A DNA stretch of 35,447 nucleotides from Clostridiales bacterium (GTDB lineage: Bacteria > Bacillota > Clostridia > Christensenellales > Aristaeellaceae), in contig SVGY01000023.1 in assembly GCA_015056145.1 (NCBI GenBank), positions 1 through 35,447 on the forward strand. Direction: 5' to 3'. Below are positions 7,393 to 14,938 of the stretch, piece after piece. Position numbers and translations under genes: made by a program. Below the pieces are notes generated by a model. It was not told where the DNA came from and ran no database searches. It saw only the letters and a list, made by a program, of their open reading frames with translations. Position 1 is the stretch's first letter. Each line of letters opens with the position of its first letter.

Positions 7393-9366
7393 ATGAAAAG
7401 GACTTTCAACCTAAGGTTTTTTATGGCACTTCTGATATGCCTGGTATGCTTTTGCGGCATAGCTGTTGCAGAGGAAACCGGAAGCGCAGTCACCTTCAGC
7501 TGTCAGAGCGGTTTCTACATGGAACCCATCAGCGTGACGATCTCTGCTGATGAAGGCACGACCATTTATTACACCCTGGACGGCACCGTGCCCGACGAGA
7601 CGGACCGCCTTTACCAAGGCCCGGTGGAGCTGGGCCTGACCACCGCCAAGCCTGATCCGCTGAGCCAGATTCCCGGCACCACGCTGGATCACTATGATCT
7701 GCCTCCGGTTGATTTTCCCTCTGCCCACATACTGCGTGCAGTGGCCATCGGCTCCGACGGAAGCCGCAGCAACGTGACCAGCGCTACTTACTTTGTGGGT
7801 TATGACCGTCAGGAGCTTTACGGCGACCTGCCCGTGGTTTCCCTGATGATTGAACCGGATCATTTCTTTGATTATGATACTGGCATCTACATGCTGGGCC
7901 GTTCCCACGACGAGTGGAAGGCTGAGCAGGAAGAATCCTTTGAGGCATGGGAAGCCTTTGGCAATTACTCTAACCGTGGCAAAGAATGGGAACGCCCTGT
8001 TACTGTGGAATTCATCATGGAGGATGAAAGCTATGTGCAGGATATGGGCGTGCGCATCAAGGGCGGCACATCCCGTACCGCACCCCAGAAGAGCCTTCGT
8101 CTTATCGCCCGTGAGGAATACGGCCTGAAGAATATCAAATACCCGCTCTATCCTGATTATTTCCGGGAAGAGGATGGCGAGCTTTTGAAAAAGTATAAGT
8201 CCGTCACCCTGCGTAACGGCGGCAACGACCGTGGTTTCGCCCTGATCCGTGACCCCTTCATTTCCCGCCTTACCACCGGCCTGCGTTTTGAAACCGCTGC
8301 CAACCGTCCCGTGGTGGCTTTCATCAATGGTGAATACTGGGGCATTTATACCCTCAACGAGGAGTATAACGATAACTACATCGATTATCACTACGGCATC
8401 AACAACGACAATGTCATCACCATCAAAAACAACGAGATCGAGGATGGCGAGGAAGACGACGAGGAACTGTACTGGGAGATGTACGATTTCGTCATCGGCG
8501 AGGATATGACGGACCCCGCCATTTACGCACAGGTTGGCGAAATGCTGGATATCGGTTCCTATGTGGACTACATGGCTGTGACCTTCTACATCCACAACAC
8601 GGACAGCATTTTCCAGGATAACAACTGGCAGATGTGGCGTGTGCGCACCCCCGGCCAGGACGAAAGCCCGATGGCGGATGGCAAGTGGCGCATGATGCTT
8701 TTCGACACGGACAGCTCCTCCGGCGTGTATGACCGTGGCAGCACCTATGGCTACAACAACCTCAACGATTATCTTTTCATTACCATCGGTGAGGATGGCC
8801 ATCCCGCCTGGATTCTGGAAGCACTGATGGAGAATGAAGACTTCAAGCGGGATCTGATCATTGCCCTGTGCGATGTGCGCAACTACTATTTCCACAGGGA
8901 TCGCACCAACGCCCTCCTGGAAACCATGGGTGCATGGTACACTCCTCAGGCTGCCGAGACTTACCGCCGCTTCGGTCCCTTCTGGGGTGCAGAGTGGGAT
9001 ACGGAGAAAGCCTACAAGGATCATCTGAAGGATTTGGGCGCATTCTTTGACGGACGTTACGGCGCATTCCCGTATATCGTCCAGAATGCCTTTGATCTTG
9101 GCGATCCTGCCTTTGTGACCATTCAGAGTTCTGATGGCTCAAAGGGCGCAGTGTATGCCAACACCTGCAACCTGCCCATTACCGATAGGATTGAGACCCG
9201 CTATTTCACGGAATATTCCATCACGCTCACCGCAGTGCCTGAACCGGGCGCTACTTTCGTGGGCTGGCAGGTTGATGGCGAGAACGCTGTGGTGGCAGAT
9301 CCCGCCGCCCTCACCACGGAGATCACCTTCACCGGTTCCTTTGATATTACCGCAGTTTTTGAGTAA
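7393..9366 (+). CDS. Secreted CotH-kinase-domain protein
   Basis: A 657-residue exported protein. Order: signal peptide (residues 1-27, ending AVAEE); a chitobiase/Fn3-associated beta-sandwich with TIYYTLDGTVP; the CotH domain with GVRIKGGTSR, SVTLRNGGNDRG, AFINGEYWGIYTLNEEY and MMLFDTDSSSG; and a C-terminal InlB-type repeat with ITLTAVPEPGATFVGW. CotH of Bacillus spores is a secretion-compatible atypical kinase that phosphorylates coat proteins; related domains occur in many surface proteins of gut Clostridia, often next to carbohydrate- or wall-binding modules. ATG 7393 was chosen because it opens a clean signal peptide and GGAG lies just upstream. Acidic stretches (EDGEEDDEE) may bind cations. 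Monocistronic, with its own promoter and terminator. No sortase motif, so it is probably released or bound by its modules. Confidence 0.88.
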   Translation: MKRTFNLRFFMALLICLVCFCGIAVAEETGSAVTFSCQSGFYMEPISVTISADEGTTIYYTLDGTVPDETDRLYQGPVELGLTTAKPDPLSQIPGTTLDHYDLPPVDFPSAHILRAVAIGSDGSRSNVTSATYFVGYDRQELYGDLPVVSLMIEPDHFFDYDTGIYMLGRSHDEWKAEQEESFEAWEAFGNYSNRGKEWERPVTVEFIMEDESYVQDMGVRIKGGTSRTAPQKSLRLIAREEYGLKNIKYPLYPDYFREEDGELLKKYKSVTLRNGGNDRGFALIRDPFISRLTTGLRFETAANRPVVAFINGEYWGIYTLNEEYNDNYIDYHYGINNDNVITIKNNEIEDGEEDDEELYWEMYDFVIGEDMTDPAIYAQVGEMLDIGSYVDYMAVTFYIHNTDSIFQDNNWQMWRVRTPGQDESPMADGKWRMMLFDTDSSSGVYDRGSTYGYNNLNDYLFITIGEDGHPAWILEALMENEDFKRDLIIALCDVRNYYFHRDRTNALLETMGAWYTPQAAETYRRFGPFWGAEWDTEKAYKDHLKDLGAFFDGRYGAFPYIVQNAFDLGDPAFVTIQSSDGSKGAVYANTCNLPITDRIETRYFTEYSITLTAVPEPGATFVGWQVDGENAVVADPAALTTEITFTGSFDITAVFE

Positions 9367-9390
9367 TTTATCACTTGCGCTGCATCTTTT

Positions 9391-9430
9391 ATCCCCGGTT
9401 TCCGATAACAGGAAACCGGGGATATTTGTA
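9391..9430 (+). terminator. Terminator after cotH gene
   Basis: Perfect 13-bp stem ATCCCCGGTTTCC / GGAAACCGGGGAT with a 7-nt loop, followed by a T-rich tail (ATTTGTATTTTC). It starts 25 nt after the stop codon. Confidence 0.9.
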
Positions 9431-9487
9431 TTTTCAGGGAAAAATTTGAACGAATTATGCATGTTTTTGCATTATTGCTGTATAAAT

Positions 9488-9516
9488 TTGCTATTTTGTC
9501 TTAAATGTGATAATAT
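9488..9516 (+). promoter_or_regulatory. Promoter of small-protein gene
   Basis: -35 TTGCTA (9488-9493), 17-bp spacer, -10 TAATAT (9511-9516). About 90 nt of leader precede the ATG at 9613; no structure in it stands out. Confidence 0.55.
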
Positions 9517-9612
9517 ACTGTCTTGCATGGAAGAAAATCCTGCCAGCCTTGACATCAGGGCAAAGCCGGTCTGCAATGCGTGCAGGCCGTGAAGAGAAAG
9601 GAATGTTGTGAA

Positions 9613-9843
9613 ATGAAGAAGATTATTTGCAAAGTAGAGTACGATACCGAAGCAGCTGAGCTTGTCAGCAAGCGTACCTCCGGCCAGTTCGGCGACCCTG
9701 CCGGCTACGAAGAGAGCCTGTACAAGACCGCAGAAGGCAAGTATTTCCTTTATACTTTCGGCGGTGCCGAATCCAAATACGCCAAGGAAGGCATCAAGCG
9801 CATGAGCGCCGCCACTGCCGAGAATTGGATGGCTCAGGCGTAA
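9613..9843 (+). CDS. Small conserved-looking protein, function unknown
   Basis: A 76-residue soluble protein beginning MKKIICKVEYDTEAAELV, with YEESLYKTAEGKYFLYTFGGAESKYA in the centre shown here only as its key stretch of aromatic and Gly residues. The pattern (YDTETA near the N-terminus, EESLY..GKYFLY.GGA.SKYA) recalls a small uncharacterised protein family frequent in Clostridia, often with similar pieces in plasmids and phage; no function is known to me. The ATG at 9613 follows an AAAGGA element; the upstream in-frame codons are not conserved-looking. Single gene with its own promoter and terminator. Confidence 0.75.
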   Translation: MKKIICKVEYDTEAAELVSKRTSGQFGDPAGYEESLYKTAEGKYFLYTFGGAESKYAKEGIKRMSAATAENWMAQA

Positions 9844-9864
9844 GCAACGATTGATTTTGAAGAA

Positions 9865-9907
9865 AACCTGTTCCCTGGTTTGCGTTGCAAGGGGAATGGG
9901 TTTTTTA
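9865..9907 (+). terminator. Terminator after small-protein gene
   Basis: Arms AACCTGTTCCCT (9865-9876) and GGGGAATGGGTT (9891-9902) pair over 12 positions with three G-T wobbles, followed directly by a T run (9901-9906). Confidence 0.8.
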
Positions 9908-9937
9908 TTGCAGGAATGTAAGAAAAGGTGGTAAAAT
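9908..9937 (+). promoter_or_regulatory. Probable promoter of WG-repeat gene
   Basis: -35 TTGCAG (9908-9913), 18-bp spacer, -10 TAAAAT (9932-9937), followed by an A/T-rich initiation region and the ATG at 9973. Confidence 0.5.
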
Positions 9938-9972
9938 AATAAAAAAATTTATTTGAAAGTATGGGAGCACCT

Positions 9973-11097
9973 ATGAAACGTATTGTGATTCTTGTAATGG
10001 TATTCCTTTTTGTGTTATCTGTGCCCGTTGCCCACGCATCTGTGACGATCCCCATTGGTGATTTTTCCGAGGGACTGGCCTGGATGAAGAAAAGTGAACT
10101 ATATGGCTTTGTGGATACGCATGGAAACTGGGTAGTGGAGCCGATTTACGAAACTGCAACATCTTTTGTAGACGGATATGCGTTTGTAAGCAATGACGAC
10201 GGGGAGTCTTATGTGGATGTGCAGGGTAATATTGTTTCCGGCCCCGCACCCGATTACAGCCGTCGTCACAGCGAAGGAGTCATGGTAATATCAAAAGGCA
10301 GTACTTATCAATATGTGGCAATCGCTCCGGATGCCGTCGTACCTGCAGAAACTTACGAGTTTGCCGGTACTTTTTCGGACGGCCTGGCTTGTGTTACTTT
10401 CGGACCGGAATATACTGCCGCTTTCATTGACCATCAGGGCCAGATTGTTATTCTGATGGATGATGAATGGGGTCGCATAACCGATACAAGCAAGATCAAA
10501 GTTAATGGTGCGTTTCCCGCCAAGTTTATCGATGGTTATGCTGTGGTGGAGGGTTTCTTCAGCAACACCGAAGGCACGAAAACCGGCGGTGATGTTGTGG
10601 TGATCATCGATTTGGACGGTAATAAGCTTTACATCCACGAGGAAGAGAGCGAAATAAGAAATTGCGGCAACGGCATTTTTTGTATCTATGATTCCGATAA
10701 GAAAAATTACTATTTTGCCGATGCCAACGGTGTGAATCTGACCGGCGAAGTCTATTCCGGTAAATTTGAACAGGGCAGATGGAATGGCTACGATACCATC
10801 GTGGAAAATGGCATTGCTCTTGCAGGCATCGACAGAAAAGGCGTCATCACACCCTGTTTCATCGACATGACGGGACAGGTGGTCATCCCCAACGACGGCT
10901 GGGATGGCGCATCCCCCTTCTACGAGGGGTTGGCCGCTGTGCGCAAGGACGGCAAGTGGGGTTACATCAACACTTCCGGAGAATATGTTATCGAACCCAA
11001 GTACAATGTGGCTCGGCCTTTTTCCTGCGGTGTGGCCATCGTATCCACCGAGGAGGAATGGTTCATTATCGATGCGCAGGGGAATGTGCTGTACTGA
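9973..11097 (+). CDS. Exported WG-repeat protein
   Basis: A 374-residue protein with a signal peptide (MKRIVILVMVFLFVLSVPVAHA) and then tandem WG-type beta repeats, for example FSEGLAWMKKSELYGFVDTHG, given in its repeat logic: EGLA..., G(F/Y)(V/I)(D/N)..G. The clearest copies are at the two ends (GFVDTHGNWVVEP and GKWGYINTSGEYVIEP); the central ones are degenerate. WG-repeat proteins are common in Clostridia and Bacteroidetes and may serve as binding scaffolds; no enzyme motif is present. ATG 9973 is preferred to ATG 9961 because GGGAG lies 5 nt before it. Single-gene unit. Confidence 0.8.
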   Translation: MKRIVILVMVFLFVLSVPVAHASVTIPIGDFSEGLAWMKKSELYGFVDTHGNWVVEPIYETATSFVDGYAFVSNDDGESYVDVQGNIVSGPAPDYSRRHSEGVMVISKGSTYQYVAIAPDAVVPAETYEFAGTFSDGLACVTFGPEYTAAFIDHQGQIVILMDDEWGRITDTSKIKVNGAFPAKFIDGYAVVEGFFSNTEGTKTGGDVVVIIDLDGNKLYIHEEESEIRNCGNGIFCIYDSDKKNYYFADANGVNLTGEVYSGKFEQGRWNGYDTIVENGIALAGIDRKGVITPCFIDMTGQVVIPNDGWDGASPFYEGLAAVRKDGKWGYINTSGEYVIEPKYNVARPFSCGVAIVSTEEEWFIIDAQGNVLY

Positions 11098-11121
11098 TTT
11101 TCCGGCAGGCTGAAAGAAAAG

Positions 11122-11150
11122 GGAGACGCAAAGGTGCGCCTCCTTTTTTT
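11122..11150. terminator. Bidirectional terminator (WG gene / GNAT operon)
   Basis: Stem GGAGACGCA (11122-11130) with TGCGCCTCC (11135-11143), one mismatch, followed on the plus strand by seven T. On the minus strand the tail is CCTTTTCTTTC, so it may also end the GNAT transcript whose stop is at 11174. Confidence 0.75.
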
Positions 11151-11173
11151 GTGTATTTTATTTGGTGGAATCT

Positions 11174-11692
11174 TTATTCATAACGGATGTCATAGACAAG
11201 CTCCACCCGCAGTTCCTCGCCCATGGAGCGATTAGTGCGGGTGCCTTTGCCACACAGCTGCATGCCCAGCTTTTCCATGGTTTTGTAGGATGCTACGTTC
11301 TCGCTGTCGCAGCAGGCAAAGATGCGTTTTACTCCCAGGGAACGGGCAAATTCTATTACAGCCAGAGCGGCCTCCGTTACATAGCCCTTACGCCAGTGAG
11401 CCTTATGGAGCACCCATCCCAGCTCCGCTTCGCTGCGATCCTCCTGCATATACAGGGTAACGCAGCCTATGTGCATGCCCTCCAGACAGACGGCGAATTC
11501 GTAGCGTTCAGGATTGTCCATGCGCCATTGCTCTTCTGCTTGCGCAAGATGCAGAGCGGTCTCGGCTTCGTCTGCATCGGGCAGGAACATCATGAAACGA
11601 GTGTTTTCAAGGTCTCCGGCGTAGGCATAGGCTGTGGGAAGATCGGCTCCGGATAAGGGACGCAGCGTAAGGCGTGGGGTACGGATTTTCAT
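11174..11692 (-). CDS. GNAT N-acetyltransferase (RimJ/RimL type)
   Basis: A 172-residue acetyltransferase beginning MKIRTPRLTLRPLSGAD, the usual opening of the RimJ/RimL subgroup (R-T-x-R-L-x-L-R). The acetyl-CoA site is represented by GWVLHKAHWRKGYVTEAA, where canonical R/Q-x-x-G-x-G/A is reduced to HWRKGYV, and by the helix ALAVIEFARSLGV. C-terminal VASYKTMEKLGMQL matches the N-x-x-S-x-x-x-x-E-K-x-G-F pattern with Val-Ala at the Asn position. Substrate unknown (protein N-terminus, antibiotic or small molecule). Translationally coupled to the upstream YgjV-like gene by an ATGA overlap. Confidence 0.88.
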   Translation of the reverse strand: MKIRTPRLTLRPLSGADLPTAYAYAGDLENTRFMMFLPDADEAETALHLAQAEEQWRMDNPERYEFAVCLEGMHIGCVTLYMQEDRSEAELGWVLHKAHWRKGYVTEAALAVIEFARSLGVKRIFACCDSENVASYKTMEKLGMQLCGKGTRTNRSMGEELRVELVYDIRYE

Positions 11693-12231
11693 GCGGTCAA
11701 CTCCTCAGATCGCAGCTGTGTGTTTCTTTTTTTCAGGAAATATCGGGTAACAAAGAAAATGTTAAAGGATACCGCCAGCGCCTGGCAAATGAGGCCGATC
11801 CAGGAAAAATAAATGAAGTTGTAAATGAACCAAAGAATTCCTACGGGAATGAACAGCGCTTTGATTTCAATCTCTTCGTCACACCACATGGCGATTACCA
11901 GCAGAATGTTTCCTGCCATCTGGATCAGCGTGGGCAGACCTGCCCATGTGAGGATCTCGATTACAATAAAGCAGAGATTGAAAAACGCAGGCACCCAAAG
12001 CCCCTGAAACAGCCGGTTTTTTCCTTTGAAGGAACTGGCCACAACCATGATCGCTGTAAAGAAGCTGCAAAAAGCGCCGGTGTATGCCTTCAGGATGAGA
12101 TAATGCACGGCCCACAGGGTATTGATGATGATATTGCAGATCATGATGGTTCTGCGGCTGACGTTGCACAGGGTGTAGGTCAACAGAATGGCTGTTGCAC
12201 AAAAGCCGATCAGCTGGGCAAAAAGGTACAT
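11689..12231 (-). CDS. YgjV-family membrane protein
   Basis: A 180-residue protein with six or so hydrophobic segments, beginning MYLFAQLIGFCATAILLTYT and containing NTLWAVHYLILKAYTGAF, the pattern of the YgjV (Imp-YgjV) family of inner-membrane proteins. The family has no established biochemical role. AAGAAGG lies 11 nt before the ATG. First gene of a two-gene operon with the GNAT acetyltransferase, whose start overlaps its stop by 4 nt. Confidence 0.75.
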   Translation of the reverse strand: MYLFAQLIGFCATAILLTYTLCNVSRRTIMICNIIINTLWAVHYLILKAYTGAFCSFFTAIMVVASSFKGKNRLFQGLWVPAFFNLCFIVIEILTWAGLPTLIQMAGNILLVIAMWCDEEIEIKALFIPVGILWFIYNFIYFSWIGLICQALAVSFNIFFVTRYFLKKRNTQLRSEELTA

Positions 12232-12264
12232 GGTTTAGACCTTCTTTCATGGCGGAGTTTTGGT

Positions 12265-12293
12265 ATTATAGCATTCACTTTTTGGGAAAGCAA
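12265..12293 (-). promoter_or_regulatory. Promoter of ygjV-GNAT operon
   Basis: Minus strand: -35 TTGCTT (12293-12288), 17-bp spacer, -10 TATAAT (12270-12265), with the start codon 34 nt further on. Confidence 0.7.
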
Positions 12294-12379
12294 TAGGGGT
12301 GAGGTGAAAAGGGCAGAAGCAAAGCAATGTTTACGTTATCAGGGTATGAAAAGGAAACCGTCTTTTTTGGGCGGTTCCC

Positions 12380-12652
12380 GTGAACCAATCTATGACGGGC
12401 TTTGTGCTGATGCAGTGGAATATCTCCCGCAAGGGCGTGGTGCTCACGTTCTCGTTCATGAAGCTGGCAGTCATTGCACCTACAACGGTTTCTAACATGG
12501 TATTCGGCGAAACTCCCGCAATGGTAGCCTATCCCAGCTTCAGCGAGGGCACCATCATCGTGGTGGCGCTGGCGGACGTATTTTTGTGCTTCAAGGAGAA
12601 GCTGAACCGGCGAAAACATTCTTTTTTGTATATAAACCTGTCGGAGTTGTGA
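12380..12652 (+). pseudogene. Internally deleted EamA transporter remnant
   Basis: The 90-codon frame is a collage of two parts of the intact EamA transporter at 4981-5823. The first part, GFVLMQWNISRKGVVL then SFMKLAVIAPT, matches GFVMLQWNISRNGVVL and TFMKLGVVVPT of that gene. It passes directly at FGETPAM into the second part, VAYPSFSEGTIIVVALA and KEKLNRRK, matching VYPSFSVGTIVLVALA and REKLNRRK. Roughly 130 central residues, the N-terminal third and the last helix are missing, and there is no ribosome-binding site. The DNA is clearly related but diverged, so this is an old duplication that decayed, or the relic of a paralogue. A stable membrane protein is unlikely. Confidence 0.85.
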
Positions 12653-12686
12653 CTAAGTTGATTTTTTAAGCTTTGCTTGTCAGGAA

Positions 12687-12758
12687 TTGACTAATTTTTT
12701 TGCTTGTAATATAGTCTGGAAGTGGAAAAAAATTTTGAACGGATCAAATCCGTATAAT
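12687..12758 (+). promoter_or_regulatory. Promoter region of zinc-ribbon gene with dyad
   Basis: Promoter -35 TTGACT (12687-12692), 17-bp spacer, -10 TATAGT (12710-12715). Downstream, 12739-12753 is a perfect dyad ACGGAT-CAA-ATCCGT that touches a second -10-like TATAAT (12753-12758). The dyad could be an operator; no regulator is identifiable. Confidence 0.5.
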
Positions 12759-12790
12759 TAGGGCGAATAATCGTTTAGGAGGGTATTTTC

Positions 12791-13219
12791 ATGGCAACTG
12801 TAAAAATGGCTTACGTTATTCAATCTTGTCCGCACTGCAATAAAGAGCTGCTGAAGGTTGCAGTAGGCACCAAGATCATCGGTTCTCCTCTGCTCACCTG
12901 CAAGGGCTGTGGCCACACTTACAGGACGGAGTTGCGTACGGAATGGTACGATTATTCTCCCAAATGGATGCTGTGGGGCATGCCGCTGATCTTGTTCGTC
13001 ATTGGGCTTGTGGTGGGTTTGTGCATGGGGGAACCTGCCATCGGTCTGATTGCCGCCTTCTTCGCACTGATCATCGGCCTTTGCATCACCGGTAGGGATG
13101 TTGTCCGCATGATCAAGAGCAAGAAGCGTATGCGCAATGCAAATTATCTTGCCCAGCTCCTGCTCTACGGCGTAATTACCAAGGAGCAATACGAAAATTT
13201 CATGCAGAAAGCAGCATAA
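12791..13219 (+). CDS. Zinc-ribbon membrane protein, function unknown
   Basis: A 142-residue protein. Residues 13-42 form a zinc-ribbon-like four-cysteine site (CPHC ... CKGC). Two membrane segments follow (MLWGMPLILFVIGLVVGLCM and AIGLIAAFFALIIGLCI), then a basic linker (KSKKRMR) and a short C-terminal helix with GVITKEQYENFMQKAA, resembling a short C-terminal SHOCT-like helix. AGGAGG lies 8 nt before the ATG. No function can be assigned. Own promoter and strong terminator. Confidence 0.7.
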   Translation: MATVKMAYVIQSCPHCNKELLKVAVGTKIIGSPLLTCKGCGHTYRTELRTEWYDYSPKWMLWGMPLILFVIGLVVGLCMGEPAIGLIAAFFALIIGLCITGRDVVRMIKSKKRMRNANYLAQLLLYGVITKEQYENFMQKAA

Positions 13220-13237
13220 ATACGTATATACATACCA

Positions 13238-13269
13238 AACAGGCCAGCCCCATTGGGGAATGGCCTGTT
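13238..13269 (+). terminator. Terminator after zinc-ribbon gene
   Basis: Outer arms AACAGGCCA (13238-13246) and TGGCCTGTT (13261-13269) with an inner CCCC/GGGG pairing, followed by AAAAATTTCTT. A long, very stable hairpin; the T tract is weak on the plus side. Confidence 0.7.
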
Positions 13270-13301
13270 AAAAATTTCTTACTTTTCCGCAGCATGAAAA
13301 G

Positions 13302-13327
13302 AGGCCAGCCCCTTGCGGGACTGACCT
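13302..13327 (-). terminator. Terminator after reverse rubrerythrin
   Basis: Minus strand AGGTCAGTCCC-GCAA-GGGGCTGGCCT: an 11-bp stem with a GNRA-type tetraloop, followed by CTTTTCAT. The sequence resembles the plus-strand terminator at 13238-13269. Confidence 0.7.
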
Positions 13328-13367
13328 ATCATTTTAGGCTTTTTTCAAGCCCAATTTGGTTGAATTA

Positions 13368-13907
13368 TTAGCCGAAGTACCGCTTCAGCAGACCCTCAAA
13401 AGCCTTGCCATGGCGGGCCTCGTCGCGGGCCATTTCATGCACGGTGTCGTGGATGGCGTCCAGGTTCAGCTCCTTGGCCTTCTTGGCCAGGTCAAACTTG
13501 CCCTGGGTAGCGCCGTTTTCGGCGTCAACACGCATTTCCAGATTCTTCTTGGTGCTGGCGGTCACTACTTCGCCCAGCAGTTCGGCAAACTTGGCGGCGT
13601 GCTCAGCCTCTTCGTAGGCAGCCTTTTCCCAGTACAGGCCGATTTCGGGATAGCCTTCACGATGAGCTACACGGGCCATGGCCAGATACATGCCAACTTC
13701 GGTGCATTCGCCCTGGAAGTTTTCACGCAGACCCTGGATGATATCTTCGGGAGCGCCTTCAGCAGCGCCGATTACATGCTCGGCAGCCCAAGTCTTCTCG
13801 CCGCCCATCTTGGCGAACTTGCTGGCAGGAGCCTTGCATACGGGGCAGAATTCGGGAGCCTCGGGACCTTCATGTACATAACCGCAAACTTTGCAAACCC
13901 ACTTCAT
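13368..13907 (-). CDS. Reverse rubrerythrin (rubredoxin domain first)
   Basis: A 179-residue peroxide-scavenging protein. Residues 2-30 are a rubredoxin-type Fe(Cys)4 domain ([12 protein letters not shown] ... EFCPVCKAP), followed by a ferritin-like four-helix diiron domain with [26 protein letters not shown] and [17 protein letters not shown], providing the Glu and His ligands. The rubredoxin-first order defines 'reverse' rubrerythrins, known from Clostridium as strongly induced oxygen/peroxide reductases fed by NADH-dependent partners. AGGAGG lies 8 nt before the ATG. Single gene with its own promoter and terminator. Strong sign of an anaerobic host. Confidence 0.93.
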   Translation of the reverse strand: MKWVCKVCGYVHEGPEAPEFCPVCKAPASKFAKMGGEKTWAAEHVIGAAEGAPEDIIQGLRENFQGECTEVGMYLAMARVAHREGYPEIGLYWEKAAYEEAEHAAKFAELLGEVVTASTKKNLEMRVDAENGATQGKFDLAKKAKELNLDAIHDTVHEMARDEARHGKAFEGLLKRYFG

Positions 13908-13964
13908 ATTGATATACCTCCTGAAAAAAGTTGTTTGTTTTATTGGCTGTTAGCCTTTACATTT

Positions 13965-13994
13965 ATTATATCACCATGATTGGGTTTTTTGAAA
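13965..13994 (-). promoter_or_regulatory. Promoter of reverse rubrerythrin
   Basis: Minus strand -10 TATAAT (13970-13965) with a weak -35 TTTCAA (13994-13989) at an 18-bp spacing. A clear PerR box is not seen. Confidence 0.5.
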
Positions 13995-14023
13995 CATAAA
14001 AAAGATGTTTTTTTGAAAAAATA

Positions 14024-14063
14024 TTTTTATAAAAAACAGATGCAGCGCAAATGCTGCATCTGT
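14024..14063 (-). terminator. Terminator of metNIQ operon
   Basis: Minus strand: perfect 11-bp stem ACAGATGCAGC / GCTGCATCTGT with a 6-nt loop (14063-14036), then TTTTTTATAAAAATATTTTTT. It starts 18 nt after the metQ stop. Confidence 0.92.
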
Positions 14064-14080
14064 AAGGGCTTGCGAAATGA

Positions 14081-14917
14081 TTATTCGGCGGTTGCTTCGG
14101 TTTCGGCGGCAGCGGGGGTGAAGGTGGGGGCGAAGCCGGCGTTCACGATCAGGTCGTAAACTTCCTGGGTGTACATGACCTTCTCCAGGGCCTTGACCCA
14201 CTCGGCATCTTCATTCTCGGGACGAACCACGACGATGTTCACATAAGCTGTGGCAGCTTCGCTGTCAGCCTGCTCGGCGTAAAGGCCATCACGATAGGGA
14301 ATCAGGTCAACCAGGGTGGCGTTGTTGCCGTTGATGACGGCATAAGCAACGTCTTCACGGGCGCCGGGGATCAGTTCGGCATTCAGCTCAACGATCTTCA
14401 GTTTGTGGGGGTTGTCCACGATGTCCAGAGCGGTGCAGTTGCTCTCCAGAGTGGTGCCTTCGGGCAGGGTGATGAGGCCGGCATCTTCCAGCAGCATCAG
14501 AGCACGGTTTTCGTTAACGGGGTCGTTGGGAACAGCAATGGTGTCGCCATTGGCGATATCGTCCAGGCTGGTCTTGGTGCCGGCGTAGATGGCCATGGGC
14601 TCGAAGTGAGTGGAAATAACAGCCTTCAGCTGATCGTTTTCGCCAACTTCAGCGTTGTAGCCGTTCAGATAGGGCACATGCTGGAAGTAGTTGGCCATGA
14701 CGTCGCCAGCGGAGGTGGCGGGGTTTTCACACACATAGTCGGAAACCACGGTCAGCTCGAGCTCATAACCCAGAGCAGCCAGATCGTCCTTGATCAGTTC
14801 CATAACTTCAGCATGGGGGTTTTCGGTAGCGATCACAGTGATTTTCTCAGCTGCAAAAGCAGAGGTCAGGGACAGAGCGAGAACCAGAGCCAGAACCAGA
14901 GCGAGGATCTTCTTCAT
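14081..14917 (-). CDS. metQ: MetQ/NlpA-family substrate-binding protein
   Basis: A 278-residue periplasmic-binding-type protein of the MetQ (NlpA) family, delivering methionine or a related sulfur amino acid to MetNI. Family features: KITVIATENPHAEVMELI at the mature N-terminus, an equivalent of the YFQHxPYL motif (NYFQHVPYLNGYN) and IAVPNDPVNENRALMLLEDAGLI. The signal peptide (residues 1-22, ending TSAFA-AE) has no lipobox cysteine, although MetQ proteins are usually lipoproteins, particularly in Gram-positives. It may be released, or held by another means. Last gene of the metNIQ operon, 21 bp after metI. Regulation by the leader-peptide attenuator at 16649-16853 is inferred. Confidence 0.88.
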   Translation of the reverse strand: MKKILALVLALVLALSLTSAFAAEKITVIATENPHAEVMELIKDDLAALGYELELTVVSDYVCENPATSAGDVMANYFQHVPYLNGYNAEVGENDQLKAVISTHFEPMAIYAGTKTSLDDIANGDTIAVPNDPVNENRALMLLEDAGLITLPEGTTLESNCTALDIVDNPHKLKIVELNAELIPGAREDVAYAVINGNNATLVDLIPYRDGLYAEQADSEAATAYVNIVVVRPENEDAEWVKALEKVMYTQEVYDLIVNAGFAPTFTPAAAETEATAE

Positions 14918-14938
14918 AGTAGGTGTCTCCTTTCGTTT

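Noticed and set aside
13930..14000. PerR box at the reverse rubrerythrin promoter
   Set aside because: The AT-rich -10 region resembles half of the TTATAATNATTATAA consensus only by overlap with TATAAT; no second half-site.
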